NCBI GenBank assembly: GCA_036986275.1
Contig: BTRG01000060.1
Location: forward strand, 1 to 14,085
Direction: 5' to 3'
Origin: BTRG01 sp036986275
GTDB lineage: Bacteria > Pseudomonadota > Gammaproteobacteria > Acidiferrobacterales > SZUA-150
Length of the DNA: 14,085 nt
Shown: one piece after another, positions 7,384 to 13,834 of the stretch
How positions within the stretch are numbered: position 1 is the stretch's first letter
Layout of the letters: each line of letters starts with the position of its first letter
The notes under the pieces: generated by a model
The model's database searches: none
Told to the model about the DNA's origin: nothing
Seen by the model: only the letters and a program-made list of their open reading frames with translations
Program-made: the position numbers and the translations under genes

Positions 7384-9639
7384 TTAACCCTGATCCGCAC
7401 GAATACCGTTTAACGCGGAGCCGACCTGGAACCAGACGATTTGATCGTCAGTCATGGTGTGGTGGGTTTCGATGGGTTCCACACTGCCATCGGTATGCTT
7501 GATCTCAACCGTCACGGGTTTAGCCGGCGCCAATTGGTCCAGGCCCTTGAAAGTCAGCCTGTCATCGCGCTGTATTTTATCGTAATCATCAGCATTGGCG
7601 AAGGTCAGCGGCAATACCCCTTGCTTCTTGAGATTGGTTTGATGTATGCGGGCAAAGCTACGTACCAGGATCACGCGGGCGCCGAGATGACGCGGACTCA
7701 TGGCCGCATGTTCGCGCGATGAACCCTCACCCAGATTGGTATCGCCGATCACCACCCAGCCCTGGCCACGGGCCTTGTAGTCACGCGCAATCTCCTGCAA
7801 GGGCTTGCCCACTTCCCCGGTGAAGATGTTGTAGCCCGTGCCCGGTTCACTGGCAAAGGCATTGTGGGCGCCGGAATACATATTGTCGCTGATGCGATCC
7901 AGGTGGCCACGAAAACGCAACCACGGTCCGGCTGGCGAAATATGATCGGTAGTACATTTACCGCTGGCCTTGAGCAGTACCGGCAAATCCCGATAGCCCT
8001 CAACCTTGTCCACGGGGGCAAAAGGTTCCAGCAAGGCCAGGCGCTCACTATCGGCTGCCACCTGTACGCTGATACTGTCCGGATCATCACTGGGTGCAGT
8101 GTATCCGCTTTCGCCCGCATCAAAACCCCTGGCCGGCAATTCATCCGCGCTCGGCGCCTCCAGTCCCAACTCCATTAACGGATTGCCGGCAAAGCTGCCG
8201 GTTAAGGCATAGGCCGTGACCACTTCCGGGCTGGCGATGAAGGCATGGGTATTCGGGCTGCCATCGTTGCGCTTGGGGAAGTTACGGTTATACGATGTTA
8301 ATATAGAGTTAGGCTTGTCCTTGTTACTGTCGGTGCGTTCCCACTGACCGATGCAGGGTCCACAGGCATTGGCCAGCACGGTCCCCCCTATGGCCTCCAG
8401 GTCCGCTAACAGACCATCACGTTCAATCGTGGCGCGTACTTGTTCGGAACCCGGTGTCACCAGAAAAGGTATCCTGGCCTTCAGTCCCCTGGCCTTGGCT
8501 TGGCGCGCGATATTGGCCGCACGACCAATGTCTTCATAAGAAGAGTTGGTGCATGACCCGATCAGGGCCGCGCTCACCTCCATGGGATAGTTATTGGCCT
8601 CGGCATCCGCCTTCATTTGCGACACCGGCCTTGCCAGGTCAGGCGTATGCGGGCCGACAATATGCGGCTCTAATGTCGACAGATCAATTTCCACGATCTC
8701 GTCATAATAATCTTCCGGCTTGGCCAGCACTTCATCATCGGCGCGCAGGTACTCGGCCACACCCTCAGCCAAAGTGGCAATCTCTACCCGATCGGTGGCG
8801 CGCAGATAATCGGCCATACGGCTGTCGAACGGAAACAGGGAAGTGGTCGCCCCCAGTTCCGCGCCCATATTGGTGACCGTGCCCTTGGCGGTGCAACTCA
8901 GCGCCGCGGTGCCCGGACCGAAGTATTCCACGATCTTGCCGGTGCCACCGGCACACGAGAGGATGCCGGCCAGTTTCAGGATCACATCCTTACCACTGGT
9001 CCAGCCCGACAATTCGCCCGTGAGCTTCACCCCCACCAGCTTGGGCCATAACACTTCCCAGGGCATGCCTACCATGGCATCGACGGCATCGGCACCGCCG
9101 ACACCGATGGCCACCATGCCCAGGCCGCCGGCATTCGGGGTATGCGAATCCGTGCCTATCATCAGGCCACCGGGGAAGGCATAGTGTTCCAGTACCACCT
9201 GGTGGATGATGCCGGAGCCCGGCTTCCAGAAACCCATGCCATACTTGGCGCCGGCCGAGGCCAGAAATTCATAGACCTCATGATTGCTGTCTTCGGCCAC
9301 GGCCAGATCCTTGATCGCCCCGACCTTGGCTCTAATTAAATGATCGCAATGTATAGTCGACGGCAGCGCCACCTCTTTGCGGCCTGCTGTCATGAATTGG
9401 AGTATGGCCATCTGTGCCGTCGCGTCCTGCATGGCCACGCGGTCCGGTCGCAGACCGACGGTGGTCTTGCCGCGCTCGGGCAAGACCTCATTGGCATCGA
9501 AACGATGACATAAGAGGATTTTTTCGGCATAGGTCAGCGGGTGGCCAACCTGTCCCCGCGCTTGGTCCACACGGTCTGGTAGCGACTCATAATGAGCACG
9601 GATCATGCTGATGGCATCAGCGGGAAATTTCTCCATCAT
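7384..9639 (-). CDS. aconitate hydratase, mitochondrial (ACO2) type
   Basis: Interconverts citrate and isocitrate in the TCA cycle using a [4Fe-4S] cluster. The protein follows mitochondrial ACO2 along its whole length rather than AcnA/IRP or AcnB: LRPDRVAMQDATAQMA, PSTIHCDHLI, GTDSHTPNAGGLG, GSCTNSSYED, ANACGPCIGQW, GKCTTDHISPAGPW, GEGSSREHAA. Cluster cysteines are C363, C426 and C429 and the active-site Ser-Arg is S641-R642, counting ATG 9639 as residue 1 (751 residues). The frame stays open to an ATG at 9738, adding 33 residues not seen in family N-termini as I recall them. I prefer 9639 or 9636 because AAGGTGAG (9648-9641) sits just upstream and the length then matches the family. A terminator follows, and a long leader precedes the gene. 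It appears monocistronic. Confidence 0.95.
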   Translation of the reverse strand: MMEKFPADAISMIRAHYESLPDRVDQARGQVGHPLTYAEKILLCHRFDANEVLPERGKTTVGLRPDRVAMQDATAQMAILQFMTAGRKEVALPSTIHCDHLIRAKVGAIKDLAVAEDSNHEVYEFLASAGAKYGMGFWKPGSGIIHQVVLEHYAFPGGLMIGTDSHTPNAGGLGMVAIGVGGADAVDAMVGMPWEVLWPKLVGVKLTGELSGWTSGKDVILKLAGILSCAGGTGKIVEYFGPGTAALSCTAKGTVTNMGAELGATTSLFPFDSRMADYLRATDRVEIATLAEGVAEYLRADDEVLAKPEDYYDEIVEIDLSTLEPHIVGPHTPDLARPVSQMKADAEANNYPMEVSAALIGSCTNSSYEDIGRAANIARQAKARGLKARIPFLVTPGSEQVRATIERDGLLADLEAIGGTVLANACGPCIGQWERTDSNKDKPNSILTSYNRNFPKRNDGSPNTHAFIASPEVVTAYALTGSFAGNPLMELGLEAPSADELPARGFDAGESGYTAPSDDPDSISVQVAADSERLALLEPFAPVDKVEGYRDLPVLLKASGKCTTDHISPAGPWLRFRGHLDRISDNMYSGAHNAFASEPGTGYNIFTGEVGKPLQEIARDYKARGQGWVVIGDTNLGEGSSREHAAMSPRHLGARVILVRSFARIHQTNLKKQGVLPLTFANADDYDKIQRDDRLTFKGLDQLAPAKPVTVEIKHTDGSVEPIETHHTMTDDQIVWFQVGSALNGIRADQG

Positions 9640-9640
9640 T

Positions 9641-9648
9641 CTCACCTT
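9641..9648 (-). promoter_or_regulatory. ribosome binding site that decides the aconitase start
   Basis: AAGGTGAG on the minus strand, one base before tandem ATG codons at 9639 and 9636. AGGTGA pairs with the extended anti-Shine-Dalgarno region. The upstream ATG at 9738 is preceded by CAGCATTTCCC, which has no such match. This favours the shorter protein. Confidence 0.6.
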
Positions 9649-9831
9649 TTTTTCAATTACTTCATTCAGTTGCAGCGCCTGTACACATTTTGTAATCGTC
9701 GCGCGCGCCTTGGCGACGATGTGCACTGCCTTGGGCATGGGAAATGCTGGCGGGCGGGATACAGCCCCGGCGATAACCGCGGCCGTCGGGCATATTATGA
9801 ATTCTGGCAGGAGAAGAATCTAGTATTTCAG

Positions 9832-9853
9832 AAAAAAACCACCGCCATAGCGG
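9832..9853 (-). terminator. possible attenuator-like hairpin in the aconitase leader
   Basis: On the minus strand CCGC-TATG-GCGG (9853-9842) is followed by TGG and seven Ts (9838-9832). The four-base-pair stem is weak for a terminator. The 3' flank CGGTGGT (9844-9838) is also the exact complement of ACCACCG at 9905-9899, so an alternative longer-range stem ending at the U run is possible. The predicted start lies near 9901, so only part of that 5' arm may be transcribed. Confidence 0.3.
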
Positions 9854-9907
9854 GTCTTTCTCTGCTGTCACTACGACCAAACACCCTCCTGTGTGAGTCG
9901 GTGGTCT

Positions 9908-9936
9908 ATTATATAAAATAGAACAATCCCATGTAA
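9908..9936 (-). promoter_or_regulatory. candidate sigma70 promoter of the aconitase gene
   Basis: On the minus strand a perfect -10 TATAAT (9913-9908) lies 17 bp after TTACAT (9936-9931), which matches the -35 consensus at only three positions. A near-palindrome GTAATCATGATAAC (9933-9946) overlaps the -35, about 39 bp upstream of the predicted start near 9901, where an activator or repressor could bind. The weak -35 would fit activator dependence. This promoter implies a leader of about 260 nt to ATG 9639. Confidence 0.5.
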
Positions 9937-10042
9937 TCATGATAACCCCCTGTTTATTAATCAGTATTGCTCAGAACAGGCGATACAGGGATAAGTCTCA
10001 CGGGATATTGTCGTTAACCTGCCTGAACAGCAATACACCAGA

Positions 10043-10056
10043 TTGATATCCATCAA
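10043..10056 (+). promoter_or_regulatory. perfect FNR/ANR-type box upstream of the HIG1 gene
   Basis: TTGATATCCATCAA is an exact match to the FNR-family consensus TTGAT-N4-ATCAA. Its centre lies about 41.5 bp upstream of position 10091, the start predicted from TAACTA (10079-10084). This is the spacing of a class II FNR-activated promoter. An overlapping alternative -10, TATATA (10083-10088), would move the start a few bases. The gene is therefore probably switched on at low oxygen, or by NO if a Dnr-type relative uses the site. Confidence 0.72.
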
Positions 10057-10078
10057 AGAACCATTTCCTTATCAGTGG

Positions 10079-10088
10079 TAACTATATA
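10079..10088 (+). promoter_or_regulatory. -10 region of the HIG1 gene promoter
   Basis: TAACTA (10079-10084) overlaps TATATA (10083-10088). Either can serve as the -10 of a promoter whose -35 contact is replaced by the FNR-type box 23 bp or more upstream. The transcript would start at about 10091-10095, leaving a very short leader. Confidence 0.5.
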
Positions 10089-10106
10089 AAAAAAGGAGGG
10101 TATCCA

Positions 10107-10301
10107 ATGACGATTTTGACTGTACTTGTTGTGCTGGCCCTGATCGCAACCATAATCTCGCTCGGATGGGGCATAGGTTCCATGGCCCATGGTGGCGACT
10201 ATGATAAAAAACATAGCGTCCAGTTAATGGGTGTGCGTGTCGGCTTTCAGGGGTTGACCATTGTACTATTGCTGATAGCGTTGGTGGTATCGAATTTCTG
10301 A
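10107..10301 (+). CDS. HIG1-domain twin-transmembrane small protein
   Basis: A 64-residue membrane protein with two hydrophobic helices (about 2-23 and 46-63) joined by a short polar loop, GGDYDKKHSVQLMGVRVGFQ. The spacing R44-x3-Q48 after LM resembles the Q-x3-(R/H)-x-R-x3-Q signature of the HIG1 (hypoxia-induced gene) family. In mitochondria that family (Rcf1/HIGD) modulates cytochrome c oxidase and supercomplexes. Bacterial members are small, usually unstudied proteins. GGAGGG (10095-10100) sits 6 nt before the ATG, a strong start signal. It is monocistronic, and an FNR-type box upstream predicts low-oxygen induction. The respiratory partner is unknown. The alternative label is generic twin-transmembrane protein (DUF2909-like). 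Confidence 0.82.
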   Translation: MTILTVLVVLALIATIISLGWGIGSMAHGGDYDKKHSVQLMGVRVGFQGLTIVLLLIALVVSNF

Positions 10302-10421
10302 AGTAATAGTATTTTGAAATACATGGATCGCGTCATGCGAGAGTGGCCTGTGTAATCGGTTTTGGCGCTACCACAGTCGGACCTAGTCTCTTGGGTCCGT
10401 GGAGTCCTTTGGCGGGTTCAA

Positions 10422-10604
10422 TCAGGCTTCTTTTTTGCTCTCGTCAGATTGCTGCTTTTTCCACTTGTCGTAACACTCCAGGCCGCAGAAATGGGCAACG
10501 TAATCCGTTGTCTCTACACTCTTAGCTCCCGTTATCGGAATCTCTTTCAGACACACCGAACACTCGATGACACCGTTCTTACCTTCATGTTTCTGATTGC
10601 TCAT
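10422..10604 (-). CDS. small DUF3330-type putative zinc-binding protein
   Basis: A 60-residue soluble protein matching, from memory, the DUF3330 family: CSVCLKEIP, then DYVAHFCGLECYDKW. Cysteines C15/C18 and C40/C44, with H38 nearby, form a likely treble-clef or TRASH-like metal site. The tail is Lys/Glu-rich. The start ATG at 10604 has AGGAGATG upstream (GGAG about 9 nt away). DUF3330 proteins are best known to me as accessory open frames near mercury-resistance elements and as stand-alone proteobacterial genes; no function is established. It converges with the HIG1 gene, and the roughly 120-nt gap holds a hairpin (CGGACC 10378-10383/GGTCCG 10394-10399) without a U run. Confidence 0.8.
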   Translation of the reverse strand: MSNQKHEGKNGVIECSVCLKEIPITGAKSVETTDYVAHFCGLECYDKWKKQQSDESKKEA

Positions 10605-10757
10605 GTCTCATCTCCTGCCCAAGGCCCATACGCTAAGTAGTGTAATACCAACAGCTTATGCTGTATAGCTCAGCGGTGGCGATGACTGCGAGAAGGTCTC
10701 AACACGAACAACAACGGTATTGCACTGTCGCATCAAACGCTTTAGGCAGCGCAACGG

Positions 10758-11510
10758 TCAAGCCTGCACACCGCCTATTACCTTTTGCCAATCAAATGCG
10801 GGACCGATATCTGTTTTGCCGGTCGCGCGGTAGTTGGCATGTGACACGATGCCGCCAGAATCCTGTATGGCGCTGCCGGCAGTATAGCGATCGGGCTCGG
10901 CAAGAAAATTCCGGGCGATATTGTAACGGTCCGTCAAGTATCTGAGCAATACTATCAACGCCGTGTATTGCGCATCGGTAAACGTGGCGTAGTAGTCATA
11001 ACCACGGAAGCTCTGCCGCTGATAATACGCGGTCTCGCTTATTCGACAATAAACACCACCATAGTCATTAATGAGTTCATCACCCTGTGGCTTCAGCAGG
11101 CCGATATTGGATAGCTCTATGCCCAGGGTCTTGCGACTTCTCTCCTTGTTACCGCCCACGGCGCCGGGTCCCAGGTGATAGGACCAATAGAAAGAAGGAA
11201 AGAGATTGTAGATTGTGCCATTGCGTCCGATGACAAAGGGCACTGAGACATGATCATTCTGCCTGGCCAATGTCGCCATATCGCCGCCAAGCTGGCCCAT
11301 CGTGAAATGCAAGACGATCTGGTCTTTCGCAAAACGCGTCTTGTAGAAATACGACTCATCGCCACTGGCCAGGCCCGCATCGATGTAGTCCATGCTGCCG
11401 TCGCCCGGGATCCCTATCGATTTGCTAATCATATTGTGCCGAATGCCATTGCTATTCACACCCGTGGCATCAAAGCGTGCTTCATGGGCTGCAATATCCT
11501 CTACGCGCAT
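10758..11510 (-). CDS. AmpD-like N-acetylmuramoyl-L-alanine amidase (Amidase_2)
   Basis: A 250-residue zinc amidase that should cut the bond between N-acetylmuramic acid and the peptide stem. Zinc ligands are H68 (VLHFT), H224 (SHANYR) and D234. K232 and E132 (KTLGIELS) occupy the places of AmpD K162 and E116, and the H224-to-D234 spacing of 10 equals that of AmpD. VPFVIGRNGTIYNLF (90-104) is the usual core segment. It is longer than AmpD, mainly through an insertion at about 137-215. No signal peptide is visible, so a cytoplasmic recycling role or export by a non-Sec route are alternatives. The start at 11510 has AAGGA about 10 nt upstream. The 118 nt downstream (to 10640) hold no clear terminator. 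Confidence 0.88.
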   Translation of the reverse strand: MRVEDIAAHEARFDATGVNSNGIRHNMISKSIGIPGDGSMDYIDAGLASGDESYFYKTRFAKDQIVLHFTMGQLGGDMATLARQNDHVSVPFVIGRNGTIYNLFPSFYWSYHLGPGAVGGNKERSRKTLGIELSNIGLLKPQGDELINDYGGVYCRISETAYYQRQSFRGYDYYATFTDAQYTALIVLLRYLTDRYNIARNFLAEPDRYTAGSAIQDSGGIVSHANYRATGKTDIGPAFDWQKVIGGVQA

Positions 11511-11686
11511 GTCTTGTTTTCCTTAACAGTTGAGCTGGCAACTAACTATACACTATGCGTAGACTTAAAACAGGGGCAGCCATATACCCGCTATTCGCAC
11601 GATAGCGTTACAAACTCTCAGCGCCAACTCGTACTCGTAATAGATAGGATTATTGTGAGCAGACTCTTGTCTCTTGTTTCTGACTA

Positions 11687-12031
11687 CTAGCCAATCGGCA
11701 TAAAGAAAAATACAAAGCGCCCGTCTTCGATGTCCACCATCAGAGTGGCGCCATGCGAGATACCGTAATCCACGTAGCCGGGGATGACGCTATCCAGGTG
11801 GCATTCGCTGGAATGTTGCGGCGCTTCGAAATCCCGGTCCCGGTCATACCAGGACAACAGCATAAAATCCCCCAAACGCTGCTCGGCTTCGGTTTCTGCC
11901 AATGCCATTGCTGCCTGATAATCTATAAGTGATAGGTCCGGTGACAACTGGACCACTGCCATGTTGGACAGATCCACGCCTGCCCGTAGCAGGCAGACTT
12001 CAGCGCTTTCCGTGGTTTCGTTTTTGCTCAT
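11687..12031 (-). CDS. small conserved protein resembling AF1514/DUF5619
   Basis: A 114-residue soluble protein with no signal peptide or membrane segment. The central run MLLSWYDRDRDFEAPQHSSE followed by CH, then IPGYVDYGISHGATLMVD (83-100) and GRFVFFF, looks like the AF1514/DUF5619 family as I remember it. C77, H73 and H78 are clustered and could bind metal. Function is unknown. The gene lies 176 nt upstream of the amidase in the same direction, too far for tight coupling, and 104 nt after nnrS. The Shine-Dalgarno match is weak (AGGA about 12 nt before the ATG). A TATAAA on the minus strand near 12080 could be its -10, without a clear -35. Confidence 0.7.
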   Translation of the reverse strand: MSKNETTESAEVCLLRAGVDLSNMAVVQLSPDLSLIDYQAAMALAETEAEQRLGDFMLLSWYDRDRDFEAPQHSSECHLDSVIPGYVDYGISHGATLMVDIEDGRFVFFFMPIG

Positions 12032-12135
12032 AACGATATCGTCCTGAGGCTGTCTGTTGTTGTCCTTATTTCATTCATTTATATCGATATACCAATCTTG
12101 CTCTAACATGCCCGCTCTGGAATGATTTGTTAACA

Positions 12136-13338
12136 CTATCCAAATCGACCATCGATTCTGGGTTTAATGAACAAGGGGAAGTATATGATTGTAAATATCA
12201 GAAAAGATATTATCCAAAGTACCTGTGAGATCCCTATCCAAATAACATAGTTCTGTGTATCAAATAATGGTACGACTACTCTGAATACAGCTCCTATTAG
12301 CAATATCCCCAAAGCATATCCTACTGCTTTATGTGGTTTGCCAATGTCTCTGCCGGTATGTCCCAGTGCAACACGAGACATCATTCCCATGGTAATCACG
12401 CCAACGCCGCCAAAAGCAAAGGCATGAATCGCGAGAACTTTAGACACTCCTACAAAATGGATGCCGGTAAACAATAAAAATCCAATACAGATAAACCAGA
12501 ATGATAAATATATACTCCACAAAAGACTTTTCCCCCATATCCCCTTCGTATGCCATCCTATTAGCCTTATGGCATTCACCAGGAACAAACCCAGGGCTAG
12601 ATAAGAAGAAAGTATTTGATTATTTATAAATAGCTCTGAGACGAAAAAACCAATAAAAAGCAATAGGATTGATGTATCGATCCATTTGTAATTAAATAGT
12701 TTAACCTGATAACCAACCCCTCTCTCAATAAAGAAAGGCAAAACTCTTCTGCCCATAGTTAAAATTAAGATAATGAGCACATATAATCCACCGTAAATTC
12801 CCCAATAAACACCATCGTCAAGAACATTTAGTGCACCAAGATAAAAAAGTATATTGCCTGTTATAAGCAATATAAGCACAAACAAAATAGAGAGTTGCTT
12901 CCATAGTTTTACTTTTATAATTGGGTAGGCAACAGAAAACGCTAACAATATTGAAAATAGGATGTCGAATATACCGGCAATAAATAAATACGATGTCCCA
13001 AGCAGAAATAATAAACGCGCCACTAACCATAAACTAAAAAGCAATATCAACTGCTTTCCATGAAGGGTCTGGATACCCGTCCAGTTTTTGACAGCCGTCA
13101 ATAAAAATCCTGCGATAACAGCTATGCTGTAGCCATAAATCATTTCATGGGCATGCCACTGAGAGTTGGTAATCGATTGCATGGACAAAGGCAGTTGAAA
13201 AAGAAAAATTGCTGACCATAGGGAAATCGATACTATTGAAAAAATGCCGGCCCCCAGAAAAAATACCCTGAAACCCAGATTAAACAAGGCCATACCTGTA
13301 GCGCTATCACCAGCAATGCTGATATTACTTATTTGCAT
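12136..13338 (-). CDS. nnrS: NnrS family membrane protein (nitrogen-oxide response)
   Basis: A 400-residue integral membrane protein with about twelve hydrophobic segments along its whole length. NnrS hallmarks are present: WHAHEMIYGY (61-70), GFLLTAVKNWTG (77-88), GRRVLPFF (196-203) and HAFAFGGVGVITMGMMSR (305-322), followed by GHTGR. Histidines H62, H64, H305 and H327 are candidate heme or copper ligands. NnrS is a heme- and copper-containing protein found with denitrification genes, reported to protect against nitric-oxide stress and iron-complex formation. The gene starts 44 nt after the lipoprotein gene in the same direction, so the two are probably co-transcribed. Its own ribosome binding site is poor. 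It is clearly more A/T-rich than the aconitase and transporter genes. No denitrification genes or FNR/NsrR box are visible nearby. Confidence 0.92.
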   Translation of the reverse strand: MQISNISIAGDSATGMALFNLGFRVFFLGAGIFSIVSISLWSAIFLFQLPLSMQSITNSQWHAHEMIYGYSIAVIAGFLLTAVKNWTGIQTLHGKQLILLFSLWLVARLLFLLGTSYLFIAGIFDILFSILLAFSVAYPIIKVKLWKQLSILFVLILLITGNILFYLGALNVLDDGVYWGIYGGLYVLIILILTMGRRVLPFFIERGVGYQVKLFNYKWIDTSILLLFIGFFVSELFINNQILSSYLALGLFLVNAIRLIGWHTKGIWGKSLLWSIYLSFWFICIGFLLFTGIHFVGVSKVLAIHAFAFGGVGVITMGMMSRVALGHTGRDIGKPHKAVGYALGILLIGAVFRVVVPLFDTQNYVIWIGISQVLWIISFLIFTIIYFPLFIKPRIDGRFG

Positions 13339-13382
13339 ACATATACTTCATATTAGTGTTAATGGTCTGGCTTACTTGCGAA

Positions 13383-13754
13383 CTATTCTTTAAATGATGT
13401 TTGAAGTATGAAACCAAAATGCGGAGTTGGATTGCTTACAATAATCTGCTCCCCCGAAGACTTCCTGATCACATATCCATCAAATATCTTCTTCCGGCCG
13501 CCTTGTATATTACCATAGACCCTGATTTGTTCACCTACTGACAGATTTAGCTTTTTATTACCAAGCAATTCCGCTTTTACATAGATTGACCCAGAGTTAT
13601 CTTTTAGAATAAACCCGCCTTCATCAATCTGCGTGACAGTCCCTGCAATGGTGCTCACGGGGGGTAATGACAAGTTTTTAATGGGCGTTGTTCCAGCGCA
13701 CCCACTCAATATAAAAACAAGCATGGTCATCAGTGGTAGAAATAAGGTCTTCAT
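13383..13754 (-). CDS. small lipoprotein with OB-fold-like domain, upstream of nnrS
   Basis: A 123-residue protein with a lipoprotein signal peptide: K2, a hydrophobic run 4-16, and lipobox L16-S-G-C19. Mature residues about 33-105 (TIAGTVTQIDEGGFILKDNS, then GSIYVKAELLG, GEQIRVYGNIQGG and FDGYVIRKSSGEQI) have the alternating beta pattern of a bacterial OB-fold (YgiW/DUF5666-like), so it probably sits in the outer or inner membrane facing the periplasm. The ATG at 13754 has AAAAGGA 8-9 nt upstream. It is the first gene before nnrS (44-nt gap), which suggests a shared transcript and perhaps a shared role in nitrogen-oxide or metal handling. That role is inference; the family assignment rests on pattern only. 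Confidence 0.72.
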   Translation of the reverse strand: MKTLFLPLMTMLVFILSGCAGTTPIKNLSLPPVSTIAGTVTQIDEGGFILKDNSGSIYVKAELLGNKKLNLSVGEQIRVYGNIQGGRKKIFDGYVIRKSSGEQIIVSNPTPHFGFILQTSFKE

Positions 13755-13834
13755 TCGATTTTTCCTTTTTATTGCTATGGCTGGCTGGCAGAAAGGAGTG
13801 TGTAACCGCAGTGTGACAATATAAATCGCTGATG

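Larger units (their letters stand above)
9640..10106. other. long region between divergent aconitase and HIG1 genes
   Basis: No convincing gene lies here apart from the possible 33-residue aconitase extension (9640-9738). The left part is the aconitase leader, with a U-run hairpin (9832-9853) and a promoter (9908-9936). The right part holds the FNR-type box and promoter of the HIG1 gene (10043-10088). Between them are an inverted repeat GTATTGCT (9964-9971)/AGCAATAC (10029-10036) and repeated GAACAG words. An antisense frame at 9662-9940 does not look like protein. Confidence 0.6.

Noticed and set aside
8454..8876. 140-codon frame antisense to aconitase (with several others between 7441 and 9339)
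   Set aside because: These are mirror frames of a conserved gene. Composition is dominated by Pro, Arg and Trp, and there are no ribosome binding sites.
9662..9940. 92-codon minus-strand frame in the aconitase leader
   Set aside because: It spans the predicted aconitase promoter and U-run hairpin, has no Shine-Dalgarno sequence and does not look like a protein family.
10378..10399. CGGACC/GGTCCG hairpin between the convergent HIG1 and DUF3330 genes as a terminator
   Set aside because: A 6-bp stem with a 10-nt loop and no U run on either strand. It may slow transcription, but it does not support a terminator call.
10651..10664. ACAGC-TTAT-GCTGT small hairpin
   Set aside because: A 5-bp stem in an intergenic region with no U run or neighbouring motif; it is expected by chance.
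11250..11690. 146-codon plus-strand frame opposite the amidase and the 11511-11686 gap
   Set aside because: It is mostly the antisense of a conserved amidase, with no start signal. The gap itself shows only weak minus-strand promoter-like words such as TATAGT.
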